A DNA stretch of 64,000 nucleotides from Pictodentalium vernedei (taxonomy: Eukaryota > Mollusca > Scaphopoda > Dentaliida > Dentaliidae), in contig CM062289.1 of assembly GCA_031216915.1 (NCBI GenBank), positions 249,359,113 to 249,423,112 on the forward strand, in the 5' to 3' direction. The notes beneath the pieces were generated by a model that made no database searches, was not told where the DNA came from, and saw only the letters and a program-made list of their open reading frames with translations. Below are positions 43,930 to 55,525 of this stretch, in pieces (within the stretch, counting starts at the first letter, position 1; every line of letters starts with the position of its first letter). The position numbers were made by a program, and so were the translations under genes.

Positions 43930-44275
43930 GTTCAAAAGTGTTAATGACATGTCACCCATTCTGGTCTATCATAATACCAAAGAACATCAAATTTCGACAA
44001 CCGATGCTAGAGTTATAATACAAAATGTTTGTACGAAGGGACGGGTGTACGGGTCTAAGTCATACAAGGGCCACATCTCTGGTATGAATGTGCAGACAAA
44101 ACGGGTGATTTGTTGATTTCTTTTCCCCCTTGCTGCTCTATCGTTATACCAAATGACACCAAAATCCAACAACCGATGCCAGAGTTACAATATAAAATAC
44201 TTGTACGGACGGACGTACGATCGGACACCTCGACTATATACCAATCAAACCTCCTAAGGAGGTGGGGGTTAAAAA
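43930..44275. mobile_element. Fragments of Helentron-like repeat units
   Basis: CAACCGATGC.AGAGTTA.AATA and AAAAT..TTGTACG occur twice (43998-44040 and 44170-44205), about 170 bp apart; the second is followed by GGACGGACGTACG and CCTCCTAAGGAGGTGGGGG. They resemble 41300-41410. Confidence 0.45.
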
Positions 44276-44559
44276 ATAAATATATGTAAAAATTGACCTG
44301 ATAATCATCGCAGGATATCCTCTCAAGCGGGCACCACAACACAAAAGATTGGCTAAAACTTGACTTTGTACTCCTTTTTGTGAACATGATATAACCATAG
44401 ATTCTCATTCCTTTGAGGGGGTCATAAGCCGTGTTTTAGGCAAAAAAAACTTTTTTTTAATTTTAATTATTCACAAAATATTATTTTCCGCCCCAAATCG
44501 CGGAAACGTCCGTGCTATATATGGACGAAAATGATTTTCCCCTTTACTTTCGTAATGGC

Positions 44560-44780
44560 CAAATAATGTTATTGCTATGCACATAAATTATCTTTCCAAT
44601 TGTATGACCTTTCAATTCTTGCCTCTAAAACATAGCTTATGGCCCATCATGGGAGCGAGTTGTTGAGCTCGTTCCACTGACGAATCGTAAACCATGTTTT
44701 TTTTTAAAAAAATGTGTTTTTTAAAAAAAGATTTCTAAAAGTATTTTGGCAAATGTCGCCTGTTGTTCGTGTTATTTGAA
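44560..44780. mobile_element. Degraded piggyBac-type MITE
   Basis: CTCTAAAACATAGCTTATGG, ATGGGAGCGAGTTGTTGAGC and TCGTTCCACTGACGAATCG preserve the palindromic centre; the ends are unclear. Confidence 0.5.
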
Positions 44781-45029
44781 GAGTCAAAGACTGGGACAGA
44801 AAATAATTCTTGTTTACTCTCCACTGATAGTCCTTTTCTGTTCTTTGGTTGTTGGAAAGCCCTCCAAAAGAACTTTCAAACAATCATCATGGGCACCAGA
44901 ACCCCGTTCCCAGCTTGGGGACCCCTCCCCGTTTTCAGTCTGGGATGGCAGAAAATTGCCCTAATATGAGAAGAAAAAGATTAACAACCAGTATCGCCGC
45001 ATAAAGTCCCAGATTTAACAGGACACTGC

Positions 45030-45281
45030 TTAACCCTTTACCTAACGTAACGGCCAAAAACGGCCAGCGCTATTCTCAAAAATCGCCAATTAATTTTTAT
45101 TATTTTTTTCATTTTTTGTCTCAAAAACATAGGTTATGACCCCTCGTTGGAACGAGCTCGACGAGCTCGTTCCAACGAGGGGTCATAACCTCTGTTTTTG
45201 AGACAAAAAATGAAAAAAAATAGTTATTCAAGAATTATTTTTGCAAGTGGGATCTGCTTTTCAGGTTAGGTAAAGGGTTAA
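45030..45281. mobile_element. piggyBac-type palindromic MITE, subfamily 1
   Basis: TTAA both sides, CCCTTTACCTAACGTAACGG left, TTAGGTAAAGGG right, centre GTTGGAACGAGCTCGACGAG. Nearly intact. Confidence 0.92.
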
Positions 45282-46832
45282 AAAAATAAAAGGCGCATAG
45301 TCATATAACTATGAATAAATCACCCGAATATGTCCTTTTTATACTGGGAATATTTACTGTGTCTCAAAAACCCTTCACATGATTGCGCGTCGCTTTCAGC
45401 AATTAGTATTTCAACAATATAAGAGAGACAACCCTAGCTTGTCAAGTTACCATTATCAAATTAAAAATCATTCGGAAAATCGATTTGACTTAAAATTGAC
45501 ACACGACTCATAGAAAATCAGGGTTGGCGCCAGGGGTGGTGGTGGTAATACCCCCCCCCCCCCCCTCCACTCCCCGTCGGAAAAATGGCCAAATTCGCCT
45601 TGGAGATAAAATTGTGCAGACGCCAAAAAGACAGTGATAATACTCAGAGAGACCCGATGCACGTAGACAATAGGAATAACCCGATGGGCATATAATCACT
45701 ATGGAATAGGCAGAGTTAATTATCACATTGCGAGAGTTCTATTTTAGTCCGATACCAGACACTTTCTCCACAATTACCGGTTGACACATATCAAGGCTCT
45801 TTTGTGAGTAAAATCGTACTAAAATATGTGCCTTGTGGAACGAGGGTATCAAAAACAGGTGTATCGCCATGACACCTGTTTTCGACACCATAGTTTCACA
45901 AGCCACAATATTTTTTTTAAGTTTCGTTTTGACTCTCTCAAAACCACCACAGTAACGGATATTGTGACCCTTTCCCAATTAAAACAGAAATTTCTCACAC
46001 CGGACCGTACCATGCTCGGCCCTGTTGGTCCAGGAACTCTCTAGCCACCCTATGGGGGATTATAGCCCCCTGCATCGGAGAAATCCTGGCACTACCCCTG
46101 ATAAAAAGTTGCGACGCACACTTGCCATAATTTGTGTTCTCTATTTTTCGTCAATAAATCCACAATATTTACCAAATAAACCTCAGTTTTGAATCTCAGT
46201 TTCATAATGTTCTTGAAAGGGTATGGTAGCGAGTACTTTCGATACCTCGAGGCTCAACCGTGCAAGTGCCTCTTCACATTTCCATCGCTCAACTTTACTT
46301 CCATCAGTAACAAAACAACCAGAAATAAATATTTTTCAAATGATTGTACAATATACTTTGAACGGCACTGTACATAAATCTTAACTGGTGTGAATAGAAG
46401 AAGCCACGTGTGATAAACAGTGTATTTTTTTGTACAGGCAATGTTATAATGAAAATTAATCGAAATTTTTAAAAGTATGACTTGTTGAAAATCATTTCGA
46501 AGGGGCAATTGCAAGAAAAAATTAACATACATATATTCAAATACAAAGGCTGTGACACACCGGACACGATTCGAGCATTGTGCGTGATGTAAAAAAGTAA
46601 TAATTATTTTCCTTCTCAATTTAGACTTTGACAAAGTGTGATGGCTCTAATTCGAGTCTTGTTCTCGAACAAAGACAACAGCAAACAATTTACCCTTTCG
46701 CTGCTGTGCAATTTGGTAATATCTTGTGCTGAACCATATAATGGAGGGAATGGGGTTAAAGCGAAACCAAATTCAAACATCAACAACGTACACTTATTTG
46801 TAATTTTAAAACTGTTATTAAATATTGGAACC
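45282..46832. other. No gene recognised
   Basis: Contains a C tract (about 45550-45566) and a short hairpin (AAAACAGGTGT / ACACCTGTTTT near 45860). Frames here are short and show no domain I recognise. It is among the least repeat-like stretches of the window. Confidence 0.5.
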
Positions 46833-47084
46833 TTAACCCTTTACCCAACGTAACGGCTAAAATCGGCCAACGCTATTGTCAAAAATCGCCAATTAATTTT
46901 CATTATTTTTTCATTTTTTGTTTCAAAAACATAGGTTATGACACCTCACTGGAACGAGCGCGTCGAGCTTGTTCCAATGAGAGGTCATAACCTATGTTTT
47001 TGAGACAAAAAAATGAAAAACATTAATTATTCAAGAATTTATTTTGCAAGTGCCGTCTGCTTTTCATGTTAGGTAAAGGGTTAA
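46833..47084. mobile_element. piggyBac-type palindromic MITE, subfamily 1
   Basis: TTAA both sides, CCCTTTACCCAACGTAACGG left, TTAGGTAAAGGG right, centre CTGGAACGAGCGCGTCGAGC with a few mismatches. Confidence 0.9.
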
Positions 47085-48134
47085 GCGCAAATCTCATTCA
47101 GGTATTCAGCGTTGACAAGGTTAAATAATGTTTACAAAATTACTCCCAGCCAACACTCCATAAATCTCAATAGAAAAGACGTCCAGTCCACTTAAATTTA
47201 GTTCCTATTTAATGGACTCACCATGCAGTCCAAACTTGGCCCCACAGACCTTTATATTAATTTTGTTGTTGTGTCGTCCTGTGCCACAGGACGATAAAAC
47301 AAGAAAATTATATAACGACCTGTTGGGCCAAGTTTCGACTATTGAGCACGTTGTTGCCTTGGGTATTTCGAATTTGCATAGAGGCGAAAAAGGTGAAGAA
47401 TAGATGGACAATGCATATCATCTGTCGCTTGCATTTCGTGCAACGCGCGTTCTATTGAGAATAACAACGTGTTGTGGTATCCATTCCCTGTAATGGGTAT
47501 CTGCGTACTGAGTACGGACTTATGGCACAAGCCGTCATTTGAATACGTACCCAGTATGGACCTACAACAGCGAAAATATAAGACTAACATCAAAGTGAAA
47601 ACATTCAATTCGACGACGGAATATAATTCTGACTCAACGATTCGTTGCGTGAGAATTATAATCAGTGGATTTATATTTCAAAATGCACATTGTTCGCTGT
47701 TCAGTAAATATTTATTGTTTCACATCCAGGTTCAAATATCACATTGCAAAAAGAGGATAGAAGATATCGAGTTATCACTTTAACACATTTAGCGCAACGC
47801 TCACATCGCGTCTACTGTCTTTACTATTGAACCAATAATCTTCTGGCACTTGTTGCAACTCATCATATGAGCCATAAACATACGCAAAGCTTTGATATTT
47901 ACCAGGTAACAGAAAAGATGTCGCCGAAATTAGTGTGGTAGAGGGACTCCCAGGAAAAAATCTGCCAAAAATTTGGAGATCTTTTTTTCTTCATGACTTC
48001 ATAATAGTTGATTTATCCCGTTGGAGAATTAGACATCAAAAAACTGCCACCAAGAATCGAGCTACCTAGGAATTTTCACCTTATAGATAGCTATTCACAA
48101 AATCATCTTCCCGATTAACACTTTCCCGAACACG
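47085..48134. other. No gene recognised
   Basis: Several frames of 60-105 codons overlap on both strands with no recognisable domain. No repeat was identified. Confidence 0.45.
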
Positions 48135-48350
48135 ACTAAAACACTTTAAAAAGTTCTTGGGTAACTAGAAAGCTCCATTGTTTCGTCAAACGCGTACCGT
48201 TTGACCCCTCATTGGAACGAGCTCTCCGAGATCGTTCCAATCGGAGTTCATAAGCAATGTTTTGCTGACAACCATTGAAAAATAATAACATTAATATGGC
48301 GATTTTTGTAAATAAAGCTGGTCTGATATGATTGTTACAGTAGGTACGAG
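48135..48350. mobile_element. Degraded piggyBac-type MITE
   Basis: GACCCCTCATTGGAACGAGC and TCCGAGATCGTTCCAATCG keep the centre; GGCGATTTTTGTAAATAAAG the arm. Terminal TTAA sites are lost. Confidence 0.65.
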
Positions 48351-49613
48351 GAGTACGCTCCATCCAGTACCTCTCCCACAGTTCTGTCTTTAATTTCTAC
48401 CTTGGTCCAACAGAAAGCGCTATCAACGCCAGTGGGTGTTTTGTGTGTTCGTGTTGGTTGGATCTCAATACCTAAGTGTATTGTTGAAAGAGTGAGACAT
48501 TCTTCCAATGTTTATTGTCAATTTTTAATAATACTATAAAAGACTTACTTCCGAACCTTGAAATTCCGAAGTGACTGCCGAAGATCATCTTCTATGAAAT
48601 GTTGAATTTTAAGGATCTCATGTTATTGTTAAAACAAATCTTATCAAGTGAAAATGCGATGTGAATTGTTGCTGGATCAGACTCAGCTTAAATATACTTT
48701 GGGCACGCCCCCTTTTACCAATGAGAATAATATGCCAGTTTCTCATTATACTTTGCACGGAATCTACATACATTCATGTCATTACACGTGTGTCAAAATC
48801 TGGGTATTCTGATCACCCTTGTGTCCCTGATCTCCATTGTGAATGTATTTTCCCAATTTTCCACAGTCTCGCTCCAAAGTAATATACATGTCACTTCACA
48901 AAGAATATTGTCACGGAATAATCTAGTCGTGTTGTCGCTATAAACACGCTTAATTAATGAATTAAATCATATCGCGTCGTGAAAATAGAGGAAAGTGAAA
49001 TACTATCCCTGGCGAATCGGAAAATAAATGCATACGCAGAAAAAGAGCTAAAATGCACATGGACCTGTCCCGAAAATGACAAAGCATTGACTTCAGTGAT
49101 GATGAAATTTTCTGTGTCTCTCGTTATAACACATTTCTTTTTGTTTCATCCTTGCAATGATTAAAATGCTTACAATTGTACTAGTTTCACACGTATTTAT
49201 TGCTGAGTATCACTGGAGAAGAAATTATAAAAACTATAGAAATTTCTACTTTTTTAACCCCTTAGATCTACTGATTAGGATTGCCGAAAAGAATACTATT
49301 GGGTGAATCCATTTTGTACACAGTATTAATTTAATCCAACAGCCTTATGAGGATGCTGGATTGAATTAGTACGCAATCTCCCCAACTATAAATTGTCCAT
49401 ACTGTTGTTTGCGAATCTACCATCGAATTTCCCTGTACGCAAAAATTTATGCGTATCGCATAAAGGGATTAATTTCCAAAACTTCGTAATTCGTCAAGGC
49501 TGGTACAAACCAGATGGGAAGCGAGCATCGCAACGAATTGATAATTACAAAATCATAATGTATTTAGTGTCGATATCTCGAATCGGAGCCTTATTGTAGA
49601 CCAAACACAAACA
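48351..49613. other. No gene recognised; small hairpin near 49330
   Basis: AATTTAATCCAACAGC and GCTGGATTGAATT form a hairpin around CTTATGAGGAT (49328-49369). Otherwise no assignable feature. Confidence 0.45.
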
Positions 49614-49997
49614 TTGACTGCCCGCAAACCAACATGCAAACTGGAACGTAAAATCACTGAATTTAATTTCAACGCAAGGCTCACATCAAAGTCTTCGCAA
49701 TCTTTCAAAATTTTCAAACTGAGAGGGAATATCGTTAATTATTACTCAACCGCATCGCTCACAACGATCGCATCGCATTCATCTTCGGACCTGGAGATTG
49801 GTAGATTTCCCGATGAGCCAGTAACCAGTCACAGCGAACAATTTTTGACGGGATTTCAAGTAAAAGGTCTCCCTCATGACAAACCAAGCTCAACATTGCT
49901 ATATGGGGTGATAACTGCTGGAAAATATTTTTCACTTTTCTTTCATAAACCGTTAGTGCACAGGATCGATGTTACCAGTCTAGAACTTGGAAAGTAG
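49614..49997 (+). CDS. Unassigned open frame, 127 codons, no ATG
   Basis: The frame runs to a TAG at 49995. It begins at a TTG and contains no internal ATG, so it would have to be an exon rather than a complete gene. The predicted segment includes SDLEIGRFPDEPVTSHSEQF, which looks less repetitive than other frames here, and lies outside any repeat I identified. I recognise no domain, signal peptide or membrane segment. A frame of this length can arise by chance in 64 kb of AT-rich DNA. I list it as the only longer open frame in apparently unique sequence; the case that it is coding is weak. Confidence 0.12.
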   Translation: MTARKPTCKLERKITEFNFNARLTSKSSQSFKIFKLRGNIVNYYSTASLTTIASHSSSDLEIGRFPDEPVTSHSEQFLTGFQVKGLPHDKPSSTLLYGVITAGKYFSLFFHKPLVHRIDVTSLELGK

Positions 49998-50062
49998 CGA
50001 ACTTTGAATCGAAAGTCTTAAGTCGAGTGCCAGCAGTCGTCACTCATCAATTCGTTAGCTTG

Positions 50063-50490
50063 TGCACTCAAAAATCAGTTGATTTAAAAATCAAACAAAA
50101 CCAACTGGGTTGACTTATTCACTCAACCGGGTTGAGTGAATATGTTGATTTGGGTAGATTTTTAAATTTATTTATTTATTTATTGGTGTTTAAGGTCACA
50201 TACTTATGCACAATGGCTAATCGTGACCGTGACAGTTTTACGGGTGGAGGAAGCCGGAGTACCCGGAGAGAACCACCGAGCAACGACGAGCAGCTGTCAG
50301 CTCTCCAACATCGTAACTCTGAACTCTGCACCGCAGCACAGGCAGGGTTAGATTGGTTGAAGACATGCGCACCAGCGACGTGCAGTACGCCTCAGTACAC
50401 AGCGTCATCGTGCCCCCATGTAGGCAATCTGGGTGAAGTGTCTTGCCCAAGGACAGGTAGATTTTTAAACCAACTGCTTTTAGAGCGTGG
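50063..50490. mobile_element. Family Q fold-back MITE split by a 5'-truncated SINE
   Basis: GCACTCAAAAATCAGTTGAT left, AACCAACTGCTTTTAGAGCG right, centre ACTCAACCGGGTTGAGT. The arms match 23196-23330 and 36883-37016. Confidence 0.75.
50167..50455 (-). mobile_element. SINE, reverse, 5' truncated, 14 bp target duplication
   Basis: TTTATTTATTTATTGGTG tail, AAGGTCACATACTTATGCAC, body AGCCGGAGTACCCGGAGAG, truncated at the core CTTGCCCAAGGACA, so the RNA head is absent. GGTAGATTTTTAAA flanks it (50153-50166 and 50456-50469). Truncation with a target duplication fits LINE-driven insertion. Confidence 0.92.
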
Positions 50491-50549
50491 GAAAAAAAAG
50501 ATGATAGAAAAATGCTTTTTTACTGTGATACGTGCAGACATGTACAACT

Positions 50550-50746
50550 TTAACCCTTTACCCAACGCAGATGATATCAAAATTTATTATTTTAAATATC
50601 ATTTTTTAAAATTTTTCAAAAAATTTCAACAAAACCATATCATGTGACCCCTCATGAGGGGTCACATGATATGGTTTTGTTGAAATTTTTTGAAAAATAA
50701 TATTTTTTCAACTGCTGAATTTGCGATTCGTTGGGTAAAGGGTTAA
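50550..50746. mobile_element. piggyBac-type MITE, subfamily 2, short centre
   Basis: TTAACCCTTTACCCAACGC left, TTGGGTAAAGGGTTAA right. The arms have ACCATATCATGTGACCCC; the centre is only CCCCTCATGAGGGG, without the GGAACGAGCTCG block. Whole element is a near-perfect hairpin. Confidence 0.9.
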
Positions 50747-50963
50747 TGGTATAATAGGGTCCGGACACCAACACCAGGGACGGACAATAAAATGTTATGA
50801 ACGTTTAGCTAAACGTGACTGTATTTTGATGTGTACATTTATACGTACACAAGTCAACCCAAATGCAACAAGTCGTCACCTTAGTTCCAATGTGTTCCAT
50901 GTGCCTAGTGGCTACTGGCACATAGCACAAACTGGAACTCAAGGGACGAAGTCTTAAAGGCGT

Positions 50964-52960
50964 TAACAATTTACCCAACCCGAAAAGAAGACCACAGATT
51001 TTTTTAGAGACTAATCTCTTTCATTTTTAGCTCTGAGCGTATGCCATGGCCAGTCGTCCGTCTGTCCGTCAACAATTCAATACGGCTCGGGCTAGAGGCC
51101 GTATTTATGAACCGATCTTTACGAAACTTCTTGGGTACCTTTGTTATGACCGTGGGACGAAAACGAGAGTTTTTGGGTCCGATCCGAAATTCAAGTTTGC
51201 CGCTGGCAGCCATTTTGTACAAAATTAGGTGCAATCAGATTTTTGCGCAGAGCTTCCATATGAAAGCGCTGATTTGAATAATTTTTTGAATGAATGTTTA
51301 GTACCATGGGATACATCACATATAATACGGGTTTGTTTCTCGTGCGCAAATTATGCAAATTAGAGGCTAACTTTGATGTTTTTTGGTGTTACTTTCAGCA
51401 CTGTAAGTGCAAATGCCAATACGGCTCGGACTAGAGGCCGTATTTATGAACCGATCTTTACGAAACTTCTTGGATACCTTTGGTATCACCGTGGGACGAG
51501 AACGAATGTTTTTGGGTCCGGTCCGAAATTCAAGATGGCCGATGGCAGCCATTTTGTACAAAATTAGGTGCAATCAGATTTTTGCACAGAACTTCCATAT
51601 GAAAGCGCTGATTTGAATAATTTTTTGTGTGAATGTTTAGTACCATGGGATACATCACATATGATACGGGTTTTTTTTCTCGTGCAGAAATTATGCAAAT
51701 TAGATGAACTTTGATTTTTTCAGTTCTACTTATACACAGTAAGTACACATGTCAATACGGCTCGGGCTAGAGTCTGTATTTATGAACCGATCTTCACGAA
51801 ACGTCTTCGGTACCTTTGTTATCACCTTGGGACGAGAACGAGTGTTTCTGGGTGCGGTATAAAATTCAAGATGGCTGCCAGTGGCCATTTTGTACCGAAA
51901 TTAGGTCTAATCAGTTTTTTGTACACAACTTCTATACGGCTCAGGCTAGAGGCTGTATTTATGAACCGATCTTTACGAAACTTCTTGGGTACCTTTGTTA
52001 TCACCGTGGGATGAGAAAGAGTGTTTTTGGGTGTGGTTCGAAAATCAAGATGGCCATCAGCAGCCATTTTGTACCAAAATTAGTGCAATCAGTCTTTTGT
52101 ACAGAACTTCTGTATGAAAGTTCTGATCTGAATAAATTTTTGTATGAATGTTTAGTAACATGGAATACATCACATATAGTACGGGTTTTTTCTCGTGCAG
52201 AAATTATGCAAATTAGATGAACTTTGATTTATTCAGTGCTACTTATACTCTGTAAGTGCACATGTCAATACGGCTCGGACAAGAGGCTGTATTTATGAAC
52301 CGATCTTCACAAAACTTCTTGGGTATCTTTGTTATCACTTTGGGACGAGAACGAGTGTTTCTGGGTGCGGTCCAAAATTCAAGATGGCTGCCAGTGGCCA
52401 TTTTGTACCGAAATTAGGTCCAATCAGTTTTTTGTCACAACTTCTATACAGCTCGTATTTATGAACTGATCTTCACGAAACTTCTTGGGTACCTTTGTTT
52501 TCACCTTGGGACAGGAACGAGTGTGTTTTGGGGTGCCTTTGTTATCACTGTGCTATGAGAACAAATATTTTGGGGTTCAGTCGGACCCACTCTGGGACTC
52601 AAAGATTTCTTTTCCAGTTTAGCATCTGACTGTCACCCACCTTTACAATACTTTACCTATACATTTGTTACAGGCTACGGTCAGTATTTATGTACAGACC
52701 GTTACAATACTTTATATGTACCTTTGTTATCAGGTCATTACCTAGATGTTTGTCATTGCTGTGTCACATACTATACATGTACATGTGTTAACAAGTTTAG
52801 CTACAGTGTCATTGACACTTTCATTTGTCTTAAAAACATAGTTTATTAAAGAGCCCCCTGAGGTGTCATAAGCTGTGAGACAAAAATTAAAATAAAACAA
52901 CATTTGGTTTTTCTAAGAGACCTGCTCGGTTTTGGCTGTTTCGTTGGGCAAGGGGTTAAG
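50964..52960. mobile_element. Degraded piggyBac-type MITE interrupted by Helentron-like element F1
   Basis: Left arm AATTTACCCAACCCGAAAAG to TTTCATTTTT (about 51025); right part TGTCTTAAAAACATAGTTTA to TTGGGCAAGGGGTTAA (52958). The two parts join in the order of a MITE once F1 is removed. Confidence 0.75.
51027..52826 (+). mobile_element. Helentron/HINE-like element F1, complete, ~345 bp tandem units
   Basis: 5' end TTTTTAGCTCTGAGCGTATG with CGTCCGTCTGTCCGTC; 3' end GTTTAGCTACAGTGTCATTG then ACACTTTCATT. Units start near CAATACGGCTCGG at 51066, 51412, 51749, and 52263, with partial units at about 51940 and 52450. Phrases AACTTCTTGGGTACCTTTG and CAAGATGGC recur in each. No transposase; mobilisation would need a Rep/helicase element elsewhere. 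Confidence 0.8.
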
Positions 52961-53247
52961 CCCGCTAAAAACTCAAAGCAATGGTGCGTTAGGCGAGATA
53001 CGATAAAAAATACAATTTTTCTTCTCGTTGCAATTTAAGACACAATTCGAACCTTGCTGTAAAAAAACCCACTTTGGATACTTGTTCAGTTCAGTTTCTT
53101 GTTGACTTTGTTCGACAGCATGGATCGAGTTATAGACAACACACAATGTTGTATTTCCAAACTCAGAAGGATAAATATTTTAAGGCGCTTGCACCACCGA
53201 ACAGCGGCGAGCTATTGTCAGACATCCCAACGTAAAAAATATTGGGG

Positions 53248-53518
53248 TTTAACGACACTTTTAACAGCCAGTCAGCCCGTCTTGTGCTGTTTTACGGGTG
53301 GAGGAAGCCGGAGTACCCGGAGAGAACCATCTAACCCACTAACTCCACACAAGCAAGATTAGCTCCATCGACGTACAGTACGCCTTGGTACTCAGCGCCA
53401 CTGTTTCCACACATGAGCAATCGGCATTAAATGCCTTGCCCAGGGGCACAATGCAGTTACCCCTGGTGGGAATCGTTTTGCAGTCCAATGACAAAACCAC
53501 TGAGCCACCACGCCCCCT
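53248..53518 (-). mobile_element. tRNA-headed SINE, reverse, degraded
   Basis: CGACACTTTTAACAGCCAG, TGGAGGAAGCCGGAGTACCC, core TTGCCCAGGGGCACAATGC, box A end CCACTGAGCCACCACGCCCC. An internal deletion removes part of the body. Its head lies at the edge of the large inverted duplication. Confidence 0.75.
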
Positions 53519-54034
53519 AAATAGATTATTACAGATCCTCTATATTTTTTTTATTGTTTATAGTGTGGTAATATATTTTACACCCAACCCACTTTTGGCG
53601 AATAAGAGCTATATTCATGGCCGTTCTGTTAATCAACATTTAATTATTCTTTTTCAACCTTTTGAACTGTAGTGGTATCTTCCATGTCAGTTCAATGGAA
53701 GCACTTGGAAGAGTCCATATTCATTATTTGGGGTAGACCAATCAATATTTTCAACGTGCAGCCTCGGGGCTGCACGTTGAAAATATTGATTGGTCTACCC
53801 CACACATTTCGACTGAGCAGCAATCCTATTTAATTACGTTATGACCTATCATGTTCCTGGTCGGAAAAGCGGCCGTCAGGGTTAAATGTTGATTAAAAAA
53901 ACGGTCATGAATACAACTGTTATTCGTCAAAAGTGGGTTGGGTGTAAACTATATTATGACACTGTAAACAATAAAAAACAATAACGAAGATCTGTAATAA
54001 TTTATTTAGGGGGCGTGGTGGCTCAGTGGATTGC
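53500..54034. repeat. Large inverted duplication (~265 bp arms) starting in a SINE head
   Basis: The left arm starts CCACTGAGCCACCACGCCCC; the right arm ends GGGGCGTGGTGGCTCAGTGG. Matching inner pieces: CACCCAACCCACTTTTGGCG / GTCAAAAGTGGGTTGGGTG, and a perfect centre GGGGTAGACCAATCAATATT ... at 53734-53801. An asymmetric stretch (about 53645-53730 against 53815-53890) has diverged. Only 20 bp of the SINE is present on the right. Confidence 0.85.
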
Positions 54035-54493
54035 GGCTCCTAATTGAGCTCGTTCCAATCGAGGCATTGGGAAAATAATTAGCGCCCGCCCCCACCCCAC
54101 ACACACTCACACGTTTTTAGTTACACCGCCACGGCGTGGAAGCGTTAATAAATTGACTTTCATCTTCAACCGACAGGCTACTGTCCTCGGAGATAAAACA
54201 GAGAGTATACCTGTCACTGTTATGGGATTTATCAAATTGCGACGAAAACTGATATGGGATTATATTGAGCTCAACAGTGGTTTAACACTTGACAGAAATA
54301 CGGTTTCAGTTCGAGGTGATCGATAATATTTACCGCTCATGTCTTTGCTTTTTCTGATCCAGCACCGCTTTCACCAAAGTACACTTTGGTGAATGTTCAG
54401 GACTATTTAATTCACCACCCCGGCAGATTATCGTACGTGGATAGGTATAGTCACTAAAACAGTCGCGTAGGGGAGTTTCCACCAGGATAAATC

Positions 54494-54866
54494 GCATCCG
54501 GGATATTTGAAAAAGACAAGTGTCGCTGATTTCTTCTGAGGTGCAGTTCGTAGAATTAAGTACTTAGATGCAACTATCTGATGAATAATTAAATAATTTA
54601 GTACTCCGTGTATTCTGTACTTGGTTAACTAGCATTCCCTTTAGGGGTCTGTCGGTGGCATGCGTGGTTCAGTATAGTTTCTCTAGGCGGTTGGTGCCGA
54701 AGGAAACTCTCTCTGCGTGGGTTCGAACCTCTGCCATGCCAACGTAAACAAAACCAGCGTCCTTTCTTAATTCTATGGTATCCGGGAAATTTGAAAAAGA
54801 CAAGTGTCGCTGATTTCTTCTGAGTTGCAGTTCGTAGAATTAAGTACTTAGATGCAACTATCTGAT
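54494..54866 (+). repeat. Direct repeat pair (~87 bp) flanking a tRNA-like segment
   Basis: ATCCGGGATATTTGAAAAAG ... ATGCAACTATCTGATG at 54494-54582 recurs at 54778-54866 with about three differences. The 195 bp between them includes the tRNA-like sequence at 54655-54745. Confidence 0.8.
54655..54745 (+). repeat. tRNA-like sequence (possible SINE head or tRNA pseudogene)
   Basis: GGCATGCGTGGTTCAGTATA has a box A-like core, GGGTTCGAACC matches box B, and the ends TGGCATG / CATGCCA could pair as an acceptor stem. The T-arm does not pair well and there is no clear anticodon arm. It is unlike the other SINE heads in the window. Confidence 0.35.
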
Positions 54867-55318
54867 GGAGAGTTTCGATGGTTTGATTCCACTTTTATAA
54901 GCATGGGAAGACAACTTGATGATCGTTAGAGAACATCTTACTGTTCGAAGATCTTGAGTGAGCCTTCAACCTCCACGAACTGGACTCGCGCCTCGCTCAA
55001 GTTTGATCAATATGTCGATTTGAAAGATTTGACGGCTGTTTTCTTTTTGTATTCCTTGTTAAGTGAAGAATCACTATTGAGAACAATACAAACTTTTTGA
55101 TGTAATAATGCCGAAATTATGGCTAAAATAATGCAGAGTTGTTGACGCGGTCATTCATTTGGACAGCAGCGAAGGTAAATTAGAAACCGCGTGTTTTCTA
55201 AAATTATGTCATGGTGTTTTGTTTACGTTCGATCACTTTCGGGCAACTTCGTTAATATCTTTGTAATGTCGTGTCTTCTGCAAATTCGTCTACGTTAAAC
55301 TCATTTAATTACATATTT

Positions 55319-55525
55319 CAGTAGGTAGAGGTGCAGGCTGCAAGCCAAGAGGTTCTCTGTTCGAATTGCACCTGCGGCAACCACGTTGTGTCCTTGGGAA
55401 GACACTTCACCCCCATTGCCCACGTGCGGGCACGGTGGTGTTGTGAACATAGGCGTACTGCATGTCGATGGTGCACTTGCCTTCTACCAATGCTTACCCT
55501 CTTGTGTGGAGTTAGTATGCTTCTG
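55319..55525 (+). mobile_element. SINE fragment, truncated at both ends
   Basis: CAGTAGGTAGAGGTGCAGGC, GTTCGAATTGCACCTGCGG, core TTGTGTCCTTGGGAAGACAC, GTGTGGAGTTAGTATG. The start of box A and the tail are missing. Confidence 0.85.

Noticed and set aside
46189-47783. Cluster of 60-126 codon frames on both strands
   Set aside because: Overlapping frames on opposite strands, no domain, no splice pattern I could support; probably chance.
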